Assembly (NCBI RefSeq): GCF_013314975.1
Contig: NZ_JABTYH010000004.1
Coordinates: 157,255-221,254 of the forward strand
From: Pseudarthrobacter oxydans
GTDB lineage: Bacteria; Actinomycetota; Actinomycetes; Actinomycetales; Micrococcaceae
Reading direction: 5' to 3'
Length of the DNA stretch: 64,000 bases
Shown here: positions 1 to 7,801 of the stretch, in pieces
Layout of the letters: every line of letters starts with the position of its first letter
Position numbering within the stretch: the stretch's first letter is position 1
Position numbers and translations under genes: made by a program
Notes under the pieces: generated by a model
The model's database searches: none
Seen by the model: only the letters and a program-made list of their open reading frames with translations
Told to the model about the DNA's origin: nothing

Positions 1-124
1 GGTAATGCTCTACGACAAGCGGACCGGGGACCCCTGCCTCACCTGCGCGGAGCCTCGTCAAGGGTGCCATGACCAGGCGGTTGGGAAGCTCAAGTTCGCC
101 GAGGCTGAGGGGGGAAAACAGCAT
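1..124 (-). CDS. Old-yellow-enzyme family NADH:flavin oxidoreductase / alkene reductase, N-terminus only (runs off the window)
   Basis: Reading the minus strand from an ATG at 124 gives 41 codons with no stop before the window edge. The peptide starts MLFSPLSLGELELPNRLVMA and continues with PLTRLRAGEAGVPGPLVVEHY. This is the classic N-terminus of old yellow enzyme family flavoproteins: F-x-P-hydrophobic, LPNR, MAP(L/M)TR, and a lid ending in Y. A good ribosome binding site (AAAGGA) lies 7 nt upstream of the ATG. Family members are FMN-binding TIM barrels that reduce activated alkenes with NAD(P)H. The FMN and catalytic His/Asn regions lie outside the window, so activity cannot be judged. The gene is co-directional with the PKD-like gene upstream and separated from it by about 120 nt. 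Confidence 0.8.
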   Translation of the reverse strand, partial: MLFSPLSLGELELPNRLVMAPLTRLRAGEAGVPGPLVVEHY

Positions 125-248
125 GCGCGGTTCCTTTCGAAGGCTGAAGACGTACTGCCTTGGCCAACCGGGATTCTGCAGCAACTATTCCTGTTGCGAT
201 GGGAATCACAGCAGGTGGACGGCGGGCTCCGGGGCCTTCGGCCGCCGC

Positions 249-1172
249 CTACCTTGCAGCCCCGGGGCAGCCCTGGCCCTGGGGGTTGGCGTTGCAGTCG
301 TCAGCGTAGTTGCGCGTCAGCGAGCGCCACGCACTGATGGTTTGCGGAGGAGCGCTGAACTGGCCCTGGCCGGGAATCGGCAGGGGCGGCCCGGCATTGA
401 CCGAGTAGGTTCCCTGGAAGGTGGTGGTCACCTCCACCTGGAAGTCACCGGTAGCCCCGTAGGCGTGGCTTGTCCGGGTCTTTTCGCCCCACCGGTCCTG
501 GGGTAGCGGCCCGCCCATGGAAGGCTGGGGTCCGAACACGGTCCCGTCGCCGTAGTTCCACGTGTACTGGAATGGGGTGGCCACGATGTGCACCTGCTGC
601 CCGAACATGGTGACGTCGAACTGCTGCTCGGCTGCCTCCGCGTAGAAGTTGGTCTCAGCACCCCGCAACGTGTGCGGGCTGGGTTGTGCCACCACTGTTC
701 CAGCATTGACCGGCAGGCTCTGGAACTCCCGCTGGATGTCAGCTGCGATCCTGGGCAGCAAGTCCTCGGGCCTGGCGTCGAAAAGGCACGTGGGGCCGGA
801 GTGATGAGCCCAAACAGCGCCGGGCACACCTCGGGGCCGGGAAAGCCAGGTGACGGGAATGCCCTCTTCACCGTCGGGCCCATCCTTGCACTCCAACTGG
901 CGGGCAAGGCAAGGAGTATCAAAGTCTCCCCCACCGAGGTGGCACTGGAGTTCGTACTTGTACTCATTCGGGTCGGTATATGGGAGGGATGGATCAGCTC
1001 GTACGAAATCCTTGATCCCAGCGTCCCACGCATATCCATTGAATTGCAGGCCGGGGTTCCATTCCCCACCGAACTCAGGATCGCTCGCGTCTTCTGCACT
1101 CGACGGGTAGGCAAAAAGGGCAATTAAGACCGCCGCAACGAGGAAGGTACTGAGCGGACGATAACCACCCAC
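249..1172 (-). CDS. Secreted PKD-like domain protein of unknown function
   Basis: The product is a 307-aa exported protein. Residues 1-26 form a signal peptide (short basic start, hydrophobic core, cleavage near PSSAEDAS). Around residues 200-260 the pattern W-x-(Y/F)-GDG-T, followed by SHAYGATGDFQVEV, matches the PKD/Ig-like beta-sandwich signature (WDFGDG...H.Y...G.Y.V.V). PKD domains usually mediate adhesion or protein interaction at the cell surface. No catalytic motif is visible. Six or more cysteines in the mature part suggest disulfides. The start is GTG, only 2 nt after the stop of the upstream DUF6318 lipoprotein gene, so the two are almost certainly co-transcribed. Confidence 0.75.
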   Translation of the reverse strand: MGGYRPLSTFLVAAVLIALFAYPSSAEDASDPEFGGEWNPGLQFNGYAWDAGIKDFVRADPSLPYTDPNEYKYELQCHLGGGDFDTPCLARQLECKDGPDGEEGIPVTWLSRPRGVPGAVWAHHSGPTCLFDARPEDLLPRIAADIQREFQSLPVNAGTVVAQPSPHTLRGAETNFYAEAAEQQFDVTMFGQQVHIVATPFQYTWNYGDGTVFGPQPSMGGPLPQDRWGEKTRTSHAYGATGDFQVEVTTTFQGTYSVNAGPPLPIPGQGQFSAPPQTISAWRSLTRNYADDCNANPQGQGCPGAAR

Positions 1173-1174
1173 TG

Positions 1175-1837
1175 CTAGCCGACTATGCTTCCGAGCTCAG
1201 TCACTGACCAAGCGCCGTTCTTGTAAGCGAGGACAAGGAGATTACCTTGATCAGGCATCGGCGGGTCAGTCCGAGCTATGGTTCCGTCAGCACGCATGTA
1301 AGACAAGGGCTCCTGACGAACTTGAACAGCGACCTTGTAGTTTCCCGCTTCGTCCTTCTCAAATGTTGTGTCCGCAACAGGTGTGGTGAGTTTTCCGCCT
1401 ACAAGCCATCGTCCTTCTGAGTTCCAGTTGACGATCACTTCTTTAACTTTTTGGCACGCCGCACAGGCCGGTGGCTCGATGCTCTCGAAGGTAGCGACGT
1501 CCCCAGTTTCGTACGAATAACTCAGCACACTGAACCAGTACTTCGCGAAGGCTTCTGCCCCCTCCTTCGTCTCCGTCTTCGCGACCTCGGGCAGCACCGG
1601 GACGGGGACGTTTTGGGCGGGACCGGACGCGTCGGCCGGCTTGTACACGGCGGTGGGTGTCGGGGTCGGGCTGGACGGAGGGCTGGACGTGGCCGAACCC
1701 GTCGGCGTGGAGGACACGGCACCGGGATCTGCGGGGGCTCCACCCGCGCAGCCGGCCAGCATGAGTGCCGCAGCAACAGCAGCACCGGCAGCAGCTGACC
1801 GGATTCCCCAAGGCGTGGAGACGTTGATTGATGTCAT
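1175..1837 (-). CDS. DUF6318 family lipoprotein
   Basis: The 220-aa protein has a lipoprotein signal peptide with lipobox LAGC near residue 30. A low-complexity Ser/Thr/Pro/Gly linker follows (about residues 31-75) and then a globular domain. The domain carries the pattern AFAKYWFSVLSYSYETGD and a Cys-x-x-Cys (PPACAACQ), typical of the actinobacterial DUF6318 family. Its fold resembles small NTF2-like domains, but no function is known. It is probably anchored to the outer face of the membrane through the linker. The gene is first in a two-gene unit with the PKD-like secreted protein that follows after 2 nt. Confidence 0.8.
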   Translation of the reverse strand: MTSINVSTPWGIRSAAAGAAVAAALMLAGCAGGAPADPGAVSSTPTGSATSSPPSSPTPTPTAVYKPADASGPAQNVPVPVLPEVAKTETKEGAEAFAKYWFSVLSYSYETGDVATFESIEPPACAACQKVKEVIVNWNSEGRWLVGGKLTTPVADTTFEKDEAGNYKVAVQVRQEPLSYMRADGTIARTDPPMPDQGNLLVLAYKNGAWSVTELGSIVG

Positions 1838-1979
1838 GGGCCGCTAATCCCCCAGTAGTTTCAAGACGGCTAACTCCGGACAATGACTTAAGGGTAGCCC
1901 AGGTCACATTTCACCCATCAAACTTATCCACAGCTACCGCCAATGGTTTATCACCACAGAAGCCCTGAAAGACGTCATA

Positions 1980-2013
1980 AAGGGAGCCGGCGCATGAATG
2001 CGCCGGCTCCCTT
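1980..2013 (-). terminator. Intrinsic terminator downstream of the NCS1 permease gene
   Basis: A perfect 15-bp GC-rich stem with a 4-nt loop. On the minus strand it is followed by TTTATG. It lies 32 nt past the permease stop codon and insulates the DUF6318 unit. Confidence 0.85.
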
Positions 2014-2045
2014 CCCTCAAAGCCCTTTCCCGTGACCAGGCGAAG

Positions 2046-3773
2046 CTACTTTTGCGGAGGCAACACCAACTCCCCTGTCTTGTCCGTGGACAAGGCGAGC
2101 GACGAGACATACTGCGGGCCGCCGTTGGGCGCGTCCTTCGCCGACCGCACCATGTCCGGACGCTCAAATTCAATCCCCGTGACGTGGCAGAGGAGCTTGG
2201 CGTCGCTGGGGTTCCCGTCGGCGTCGAACATCGGCAGGTCGATGCCGTCGTCGGTGCGGCGGAGGTAGTACCGTCCGCGGGTGGCCAGCGCCAGCACCGG
2301 CGGAAGGACCAGGGCAAGGCCCACCGCGAAGATCGGCGAGAACGGCTGGATCGCGGAGCCAAAGGCACCAAAGAACACGGCAATCGAAATTCCAGCGGAG
2401 GCGAGCATCGACACAAAGCCCACCGGGTTCACGGCATACAGCATGCCCCGCCGGAATTCGGGAACCTTGGGGGAAATCTTCAGCAGGTATTTGTTGATGG
2501 CGATATCGGACGCCACCGTGACAACCCAGGCCATGGCGCAGTTGGCATAGAAGCCCAGGATCGTGTTGAGGAAGTCGAACATGTTGGCTTCCATCAGGAC
2601 CAGGGCAATGGCCAGGTTGACCACCACGAACACCATGCGTCCCGGATAGGTCTTGGTGATGCGGGTGAAGCTGTTGGTCCAGGCCAGCGAACCCGAATAC
2701 GCGTTGGTGACGTTGATCTTGATCTGCGAGATGACCACCAGCACCACGGCCAGCGTCATCGCCAGCCAGGCCGGCATCATCTCCCGGTAGACGCCCAGGA
2801 ACTGGTGCACCGGCTCATTCGCCGTGGCAGACGCCGCCGGGTCCAGGGTTGCGATGAGGTAGATGGCGATGAACAGGCCCACGATCTGCTTGATCGCGCC
2901 GAAGATCACCCAGCCGGGTCCGGCCAGGATGACCGCCCGCCACCACGCCCCCTTGTTGGCTTCGGTGCGCGGCGGCATGAACCGGAGGTAGTCGATCTGT
3001 TCGGCAATCTGCGCCATCAGGGACAGGCAGACACCCGCTGCCAGCATCACCGACGCAAGGTTGGGGCCGCCGTCGCCCGATTCGCCCGTGTACGCAAAAA
3101 AGGTGTTGATGCTTTCCGGGTGCGAGACCAGCAGGTATCCCACCGGCACCACCATCAGCAGCAGCCACAGTGGGGTGGTCCACACCTGCAGCTTGGCCAG
3201 GGTGTTCATCCCGTAGATCACCAGCGGAATGATGATCACCGTGGAGGCTGCGTACCCCAGCCACTGCGGAATGCCCAGGCCCACTTCCAGGCCCTGCGCC
3301 ATGATGGAGCCTTCCAGGGCGAAGAAGATGAAGGTGAACGTCGCGAAGATGACGTTGGTGACCACCGACCCGTAGTAGCCGAAGCCGGAGCCGCGGGTGA
3401 TGAGGTCAAGATCGATGTTGTACCGCGCCGCGTAATACGCCAGCGGAAAGCCGGTGGCGAAGATGATGACGGCGGCAACCAGGATGCCGAAGATGGCGTT
3501 GACCGTCCCATAGGCGATCCCGATGTTCGCGCCGATGGAGAAGTCCGCCAGATAGGCGATGCCGCCCAGCGCACTGGTTGCCACCACCCCCGCGCTCCAC
3601 TTGCGGTAGGAGCGTGGTGCGAAGCGGAGCGTATAGTCCTCCAGGCTTTCCTTGGTGGCGTTCAGCGCTGCGGCGTTGCCCGCCGCCGGGGCCGCTTGAG
3701 CGCTTCCGACGACGGCGGCACCAGGCTGTGCCGGCGGGTCCAGCAGCTGCGTTGTCTCTTTGTCATTGCTCAT
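2046..3773 (-). CDS. NCS1-family purine/cytosine-type permease
   Basis: The 575-aa polytopic membrane protein has about twelve hydrophobic segments between residues 60 and 500. It looks like a nucleobase:cation symporter-1 (purine-cytosine permease) member: RSYRKWSAGVVATSALGGIA in the first helix region, the ARYNIDLDLITRGSGFGYYG loop, and the internal QIKINVTNAYSGSLAWTN motif. An Ala/Pro-rich N-terminal cytoplasmic tail of about 45 residues and a C-terminal tail of about 75 residues flank the membrane core. Substrates of this family include cytosine, purines, allantoin, hydantoins and thiamine precursors, and the sequence alone does not settle which. It is transcribed divergently from bioB across about 210 nt and ends at a strong terminator. 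Confidence 0.85.
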   Translation of the reverse strand: MSNDKETTQLLDPPAQPGAAVVGSAQAAPAAGNAAALNATKESLEDYTLRFAPRSYRKWSAGVVATSALGGIAYLADFSIGANIGIAYGTVNAIFGILVAAVIIFATGFPLAYYAARYNIDLDLITRGSGFGYYGSVVTNVIFATFTFIFFALEGSIMAQGLEVGLGIPQWLGYAASTVIIIPLVIYGMNTLAKLQVWTTPLWLLLMVVPVGYLLVSHPESINTFFAYTGESGDGGPNLASVMLAAGVCLSLMAQIAEQIDYLRFMPPRTEANKGAWWRAVILAGPGWVIFGAIKQIVGLFIAIYLIATLDPAASATANEPVHQFLGVYREMMPAWLAMTLAVVLVVISQIKINVTNAYSGSLAWTNSFTRITKTYPGRMVFVVVNLAIALVLMEANMFDFLNTILGFYANCAMAWVVTVASDIAINKYLLKISPKVPEFRRGMLYAVNPVGFVSMLASAGISIAVFFGAFGSAIQPFSPIFAVGLALVLPPVLALATRGRYYLRRTDDGIDLPMFDADGNPSDAKLLCHVTGIEFERPDMVRSAKDAPNGGPQYVSSLALSTDKTGELVLPPQK

Positions 3774-3984
3774 GGAATTGCGTCGCTTTCGTGTCTAAGG
3801 GATCTGATGCGACGCTATCCGGCACGAACGACAGCCCGGTCACGGGCTTGTTTCGGCGGCGTTAAGCCTTGACTGCTGCTGTAAACAAAAGCAGTTACCG
3901 CCCATTGTTGGCCTTCCACAAAACCGGCCGCATCTGCCGGAATTACTGTCGGAAAGGAGATCACAACCGAAAGCAAGGACGGCG

Positions 3985-5004
3985 ATGACAACCATTTCCC
4001 GCACCACGGAATACCCAATCCTGGAGACGGCCCGGCAGCAGGTCCTGGAGGGTGGAATCGGCCTCGCGGAAGCGCAACTGCTGGAGGTTCTGCGCCTCCC
4101 CGACCCCGCAGTCCCCGCCGCGCTGGAGCTTGCCCACCAGGTCCGCCTCAAGCACTGCGGGGAGGACGTGGAGGTTGAAGGGATCATCTCCATCAAAACC
4201 GGCGGCTGCCCCGAGGACTGCCACTTCTGCAGCCAGTCAGGCCTCTTTGACTCCCCCGTCCGCGGCGTCTGGCTGGACATCCCGGAACTGGTCAAGGCCG
4301 CCAAGGAAACGGCCGTCACCGGAGCCACCGAATTCTGCATCGTCGCCGCCGTCCGCGGACCCGACATCAAACTCATGAACCAGATCAAGTTCGCCATCGA
4401 CCGCATCAATGAGGAAGTGGACATCAACATCGCCTGTTCCCTGGGCATGCTCACCCGCCGCCAGGTTGACCAGCTCGCCTCGTGGGGAGTGCACCGCTAC
4501 AACCACAACCTCGAGACGGCGCGGAGCTACTTCCCCCAGGTTGTCACCACCCACAGCTACGAGGAGCGGCTGGAGACCTGCGCCATGGTCAAGGACGCCG
4601 GCATGGAACTGTGCTGCGGGGCGCTGATCGGCATGGGCGAATCACTCGAACAGCGTGCAGAGCTGGCCGCGCAGCTGGCTGCCCTGGAACCGCACGAAGT
4701 GCCGCTGAACTTCCTCAACCCGAGGCCCGGCACGCCGCTGGAAAACCAGGAACTGATGGACGGCAAGGACGCCCTCCGCGCCATCGCCGCGTTCCGGCTG
4801 GCCATGCCCCGCACCGTCCTCCGGTACGCCGGCGGCCGGGAGCTCACCCTCGGCGATCTCGGTACCCGCGAGGGGCTGCTGGGCGGGATCAACGCGGTCA
4901 TCGTCGGCAACTACCTCACCACCCTGGGCCGTCCCGCCGCCGCCGACCTCAACCTGCTGGTGGACCTCAACATGCCCATCAAGGAACTCCAGAAGACCCT
5001 ATGA
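3985..5004 (+). CDS. bioB: Biotin synthase BioB (radical SAM)
   Basis: The 339-aa enzyme inserts sulfur into dethiobiotin, the last step of biotin synthesis. The radical SAM CxxxCxxC motif is Cys75, Cys79 and Cys82 ([14 protein letters not shown]). The GMGES loop, the [12 protein letters not shown] segment and YAGGRE are typical of BioB. Length matches the family. No other biotin genes are visible in the window. The stop codon overlaps the ATG of the small Cys-rich gene downstream (ATGA), so the two are translationally coupled. The start is ATG, with AAGGA about 5 nt upstream. Confidence 0.95.
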   Translation: MTTISRTTEYPILETARQQVLEGGIGLAEAQLLEVLRLPDPAVPAALELAHQVRLKHCGEDVEVEGIISIKTGGCPEDCHFCSQSGLFDSPVRGVWLDIPELVKAAKETAVTGATEFCIVAAVRGPDIKLMNQIKFAIDRINEEVDINIACSLGMLTRRQVDQLASWGVHRYNHNLETARSYFPQVVTTHSYEERLETCAMVKDAGMELCCGALIGMGESLEQRAELAAQLAALEPHEVPLNFLNPRPGTPLENQELMDGKDALRAIAAFRLAMPRTVLRYAGGRELTLGDLGTREGLLGGINAVIVGNYLTTLGRPAAADLNLLVDLNMPIKELQKTL

Positions 5005-5282
5005 TCCCCACCCGCTCAACCAGCTCAATCATCGGGAGCTTCTGCGGCCACTGCGGCGAGTTGTATCCGAAGGAAACGTTCGACGGCGGGAGCGCACCGC
5101 CGTCGAACGTCCTCCAGACGGGCGATGGGCAGGTGGCGGCCGCCCCTCACCAGGAGTGCGCTGCGCGGCTTCAGCTGGAACCGCCGCGCTATTGCGGCCA
5201 GTGCGGACGCCGCCTCAAGGTCCAGGTGTCACCCCACGCCTGGACGGCCACCTGCTCACGCCATGGAACCACCGCCTCCTGA
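5001..5282 (+). CDS. bsaP: Biotin synthase auxiliary protein (BsaP-like), two Cys-x-x-Cys knuckles
   Basis: This 93-aa protein overlaps the bioB stop by 4 nt (ATGA). Two CxxC pairs, CGHC near residue 15 and CGQC near residue 67, plus additional Cys residues (QECAA, TCSRHG), suggest a bound metal or Fe-S cluster. Established knowledge: in mycobacteria a small auxiliary protein (BsaP) is needed for BioB to convert dethiobiotin to biotin, and such genes sit next to bioB in actinobacteria. Size, cysteine pattern and coupling fit that family. It could instead be a generic zinc-ribbon protein, but the overlap with bioB favours BsaP. Confidence 0.75.
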   Translation: MIPTRSTSSIIGSFCGHCGELYPKETFDGGSAPPSNVLQTGDGQVAAAPHQECAARLQLEPPRYCGQCGRRLKVQVSPHAWTATCSRHGTTAS

Positions 5283-5338
5283 CCCAAAGTTCACCAAACC
5301 CTCTGGCGCGTTTCTACATAACGTAGAAGAATGGCTTC

Positions 5339-5773
5339 ATGATGTTTGAACATGTGGATGGACAACCCGTACTGGAACTCGACGACGAGCAGTCCTGGCG
5401 TCTGCTGGAGGGCACCAAGCACGGAAGGCTGGTGGTGTCCGTCGCGGGAGAGCCGGACATCTTCCCGGTGAACTACGTCACGGCCAACCGGAAAATCTAT
5501 CTCCGGACGGCTCCGGGCAACAAGCTGGCCCAGTTGACCATCAACTCCACTGTTCTGTTCGAAACGGACGGCATCCTCTCGGAGGAAGCCTGGTCCGTGG
5601 TGCTGCGGGGAAAAGCCCGCGTCCTCAGCAACTCCGCGGAACTGGCAGCAGTGGAGGAGCTCGGACTGAAGACCTGGGTGCCCACCCTGAAGGACTTCTA
5701 CGTGGAAATTGAGCCCACCTCCGTCAGCGGCCGCCACTTCGAATTCGGAGAACAGCCGGAACGCGAAATCTAG
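5339..5773 (+). CDS. Pyridoxamine 5'-phosphate oxidase family protein (FMN split-barrel)
   Basis: The 144-aa protein begins with the LDDEQSWRLLEGTKHGRLVVSV pattern, followed by PDIFPVNYV. These are hallmarks of small PNPOx-like split beta-barrels (RVA(F/V)..dG.P.v.PV.Y) that bind FMN, F420 or heme as homodimers. Residues ALR... typical of bona fide PNPOx are absent, so this is unlikely to make pyridoxal phosphate. The role is probably a flavin- or deazaflavin-dependent redox or stress function, but that is inference. The start offers two consecutive ATG codons (5339, 5342). The gene stands alone, 20 nt before vsr. Confidence 0.8.
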   Translation: MMFEHVDGQPVLELDDEQSWRLLEGTKHGRLVVSVAGEPDIFPVNYVTANRKIYLRTAPGNKLAQLTINSTVLFETDGILSEEAWSVVLRGKARVLSNSAELAAVEELGLKTWVPTLKDFYVEIEPTSVSGRHFEFGEQPEREI

Positions 5774-5792
5774 GAGCTCCTAGACTGAAGGC

Positions 5793-6221
5793 ATGGCGGA
5801 CAAGCTCACTCCCGAGCGGCGCAGCTGGAACATGTCCCGGATCCGGGGCAAGAACACCAAGCCGGAACTGCTGGTGCGCAGGCTCCTCCATGCCAAGGGA
5901 TACCGCTACCGGCTGCACGGAAAAGCCGGCGCCACCCGCCTGCCCGGCAACCCGGACCTGGTGTTCGCCGGCCGCCGCAAAGTAATCTTCGTCAACGGCT
6001 GCTTCTGGCACTTCCATGACTGCCGCGTGGGCCTGCACGCGCCCCAGGCCAACGCCGAATTCTGGGCTGCCAAGCGCAGCCGGACCCGCGAACGGGACGC
6101 CCGCCAACGCCGCCTGCTGGAGGACGCCGGCTGGCAGGTGCTCACCGTGTGGGAATGCGAACTCAAGGACAGCTCCGCGCTGGAATCAGAGCTGGTGCGG
6201 TTCCTGGAGACCGGCCGCTGA
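5793..6221 (+). CDS. vsr: Very short patch repair endonuclease Vsr
   Basis: The 142-aa protein has the full Vsr signature: MSRIRGKNTKPELLVRRLLH at the N-terminus, GNPDLVF with the catalytic Asp, and VIFVNGCFWHFHDC with the active-site His. C-terminal W-x-V-x-x-x-WECEL completes the fold. Vsr nicks 5' of T in T:G mismatches made by deamination of 5-methylcytosine. It normally accompanies a cytosine-5 methyltransferase (Dcm), but no methyltransferase is encoded in this window. A McrBC system lies about 3.3 kb downstream. It follows the PNPOx-like gene by 19 nt. Confidence 0.92.
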   Translation: MADKLTPERRSWNMSRIRGKNTKPELLVRRLLHAKGYRYRLHGKAGATRLPGNPDLVFAGRRKVIFVNGCFWHFHDCRVGLHAPQANAEFWAAKRSRTRERDARQRRLLEDAGWQVLTVWECELKDSSALESELVRFLETGR

Positions 6222-6590
6222 ATCGCCGCTCCTGCGTGCCTGCCCCAATGAGGATTCGCCGCTTTTAAGGCATCTTGAGCGAATCTTTCGGCATTCCCGC
6301 CGCGGTTCTTGAGTGCCGGCCGGAAAGATGGATGGGTTCAAATCACGGCAATCACAACAGAAATTCCTGGCCCCGCTGCAACCGCTCCCACTGTTGGAAC
6401 GGTGCGGAAAATCAAGGGAGAAAACTATGGGCCCACGGATTAGGGGTAAACCCGCAGTCTCATCAAGAAACCCACAATTCTGTTTCCAAAACCCGTCGCG
6501 CGAAAGCAACGCCCCTAACCTGAAGTGAAACAAATGCCCCACATAACCGCCCCCTTCCAGGAAGGGACTGTTCCCGCCGAAAGGACCGTC
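6222..6590. other. Intergenic region of 369 nt without a recognisable gene
   Basis: The segment between vsr and the Hpt-like gene is visibly less GC-rich than its surroundings. I see no convincing coding frame, terminator or RNA. The only small structure is CCTTCCAGGAAGG just before the ribosome binding site of the next gene. Confidence 0.5.
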
Positions 6591-7001
6591 ATGAGCGCCG
6601 CAGATGATGCCCCCCGGCCCTTGGTGGACCAGTCGGTTCTCGACCGGTTGAGGGAGGAACTGGAAGAAGAAGAGGGGTACTGCAGGGTCTTCGTGGGGAA
6701 CTTCATCGAGTACCTGCCGCACCGGATTGGACGCCTCCGGCTGGCGCTGACCACGGGAGACCTGGAGGGTTCAGTGGACGCAGTCCTCAGCCTGAAAACC
6801 TCCAGCCAGATGGTGGGCGCCGAGCGGCTGGCCGGCCTGGCCATGGACCTGGAGGGCGAGCTCCGCAACGAGGCCCGCCACTCGGATGTGGCAGTCGTCC
6901 TGCCGCAGCTGGCCGCCGCATTCCTCCGGCCCATCAACCTGTGCAGCCGGCAGACCATGCACCGCCTGCAGTCTCAGTGCTCGCCCGGAGCCAGGCGGTA
7001 A
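6591..7001 (+). CDS. Hpt-like four-helix protein lacking the phospho-accepting histidine
   Basis: The 136-aa protein from ATG 6591 is preceded by GAAAGGA at 5 nt. An upstream in-frame ATG at 6534 would add 19 residues but has no ribosome binding site. Predicted helices and the pattern SVDAVLSLKTSSQMVGAERL align with the Hpt core (aaHtLKGsa..lGa..La). The position of the catalytic His is Leu (codon CTC), and Gly after Lys is Thr. The rest of the fold (EYLPHRIGRLRLAL, LAGLAMDLEGEL) is kept. It is therefore probably a non-phosphorylatable docking or phosphatase-like partner. It converges on the response regulator gene with a 28-nt overlap of 3' ends. Confidence 0.6.
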   Translation: MSAADDAPRPLVDQSVLDRLREELEEEEGYCRVFVGNFIEYLPHRIGRLRLALTTGDLEGSVDAVLSLKTSSQMVGAERLAGLAMDLEGELRNEARHSDVAVVLPQLAAAFLRPINLCSRQTMHRLQSQCSPGARR

Positions 7002-7744
7002 CCAACGCCGCGGACAGTCTGGAGCCAGCGCGGCTTCTGCGGTGAGTCGCCCAGCTTCTTGCGGAGGTTGCCCATGTGGACCTCGACGGACCGTTCGTCC
7101 GCCTCGCTAATGTAGCTGCCGACGTCGTAATCCTCGTCCCGCAGCCGGCGCACCAGGTCGGACTTGGTCCGGACCGTCCGGCCCGCTTCCAGGAGGGCAT
7201 GCAGGAGTTCGAACTCCGTGCGGGTCAGGTTCATTTCCTTGCCGTCAACAACCACGGTCCTGGACGCGTAGCTCAGCTCCAGCCCGTTGTGGCTGAAGTT
7301 CCCCCGCTCAGGGTGGACGGCTCCGCTGTCGGCTGCGGCATCTCCTGGCATGGCTTCAGAAGGATCGGCGACAGAACGGGGGCGGCGCATCATCGCGGCG
7401 ATGCGGGCGCGGAGCTCCCTGGGGCGGAACGGTTTGGTGAGGTAGTCGTCAGCTCCGGACTCCAGCCCGATCAGGGTGTCCAGCTCCTCGGTGCGGGCCG
7501 TGAGCATCACAATGTACGCGTCCGAAAATTCGCGGATCTGGCGGGACACCTCAAAACCGTCGATGTCCGGCAGGCCGAGGTCCAGGGTGATGACGTCAGG
7601 GTTGAGGGTCTTGGCCACGAGGACACCTTCTGCCCCGCTGCTGGCCACGCTTACGTCGAACCCGGCCTGGGACAGCACGGTGCGTACCAGTTCCCGGATG
7701 TCGTGGTCATCCTCGATGACCAGTCCCACTCGTGCATCACTCAT
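6974..7744 (-). CDS. OmpR/PhoB-family response regulator
   Basis: The 256-aa DNA-binding response regulator has a receiver domain at residues 5-120. Its acidic pocket is Glu11-Asp12-Asp13, the phospho-acceptor is Asp55 (ITLDLGLPD), the conserved Thr82 lies in MLTAR and Lys104 in LTKPF. A linker of about 30 residues leads to a winged-helix output domain (residues 155-253) with the LTRTEFELLHALLEAGRTV and DVGSYISEADERSVEVHMGNLRKKL patterns; the motif continues to VRGVGYRL. It is divergent from the histidine kinase gene across only 57 nt, so the two share a control region. Its target genes are unknown. Confidence 0.93.
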   Translation of the reverse strand: MSDARVGLVIEDDHDIRELVRTVLSQAGFDVSVASSGAEGVLVAKTLNPDVITLDLGLPDIDGFEVSRQIREFSDAYIVMLTARTEELDTLIGLESGADDYLTKPFRPRELRARIAAMMRRPRSVADPSEAMPGDAAADSGAVHPERGNFSHNGLELSYASRTVVVDGKEMNLTRTEFELLHALLEAGRTVRTKSDLVRRLRDEDYDVGSYISEADERSVEVHMGNLRKKLGDSPQKPRWLQTVRGVGYRLAPGEH

Positions 7745-7756
7745 AGCGCCCCCTCA

Positions 7757-7786
7757 GCAGCCAACGTCTGAAGTATAGCTGGCTGC
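7757..7786. promoter_or_regulatory. Inverted repeat in the divergent kinase/regulator control region
   Basis: GCAGCCA and TGGCTGC are separated by 16 nt and fill most of the 57-nt region between the two divergent starts. This is a candidate operator for autoregulation by the adjacent response regulator. PhoB-type regulators usually prefer direct repeats, so this remains weak. Confidence 0.3.
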
Positions 7787-7801
7787 CGATATCCTGCTGG
7801 C

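Noticed and set aside
1998..3872. A 624-codon open frame on the plus strand opposite the NCS1 permease
   Set aside because: It is rich in Arg, His, Gln and Asp, matches no family, and mirrors a well-supported membrane protein; long antisense frames are expected in GC-rich DNA.
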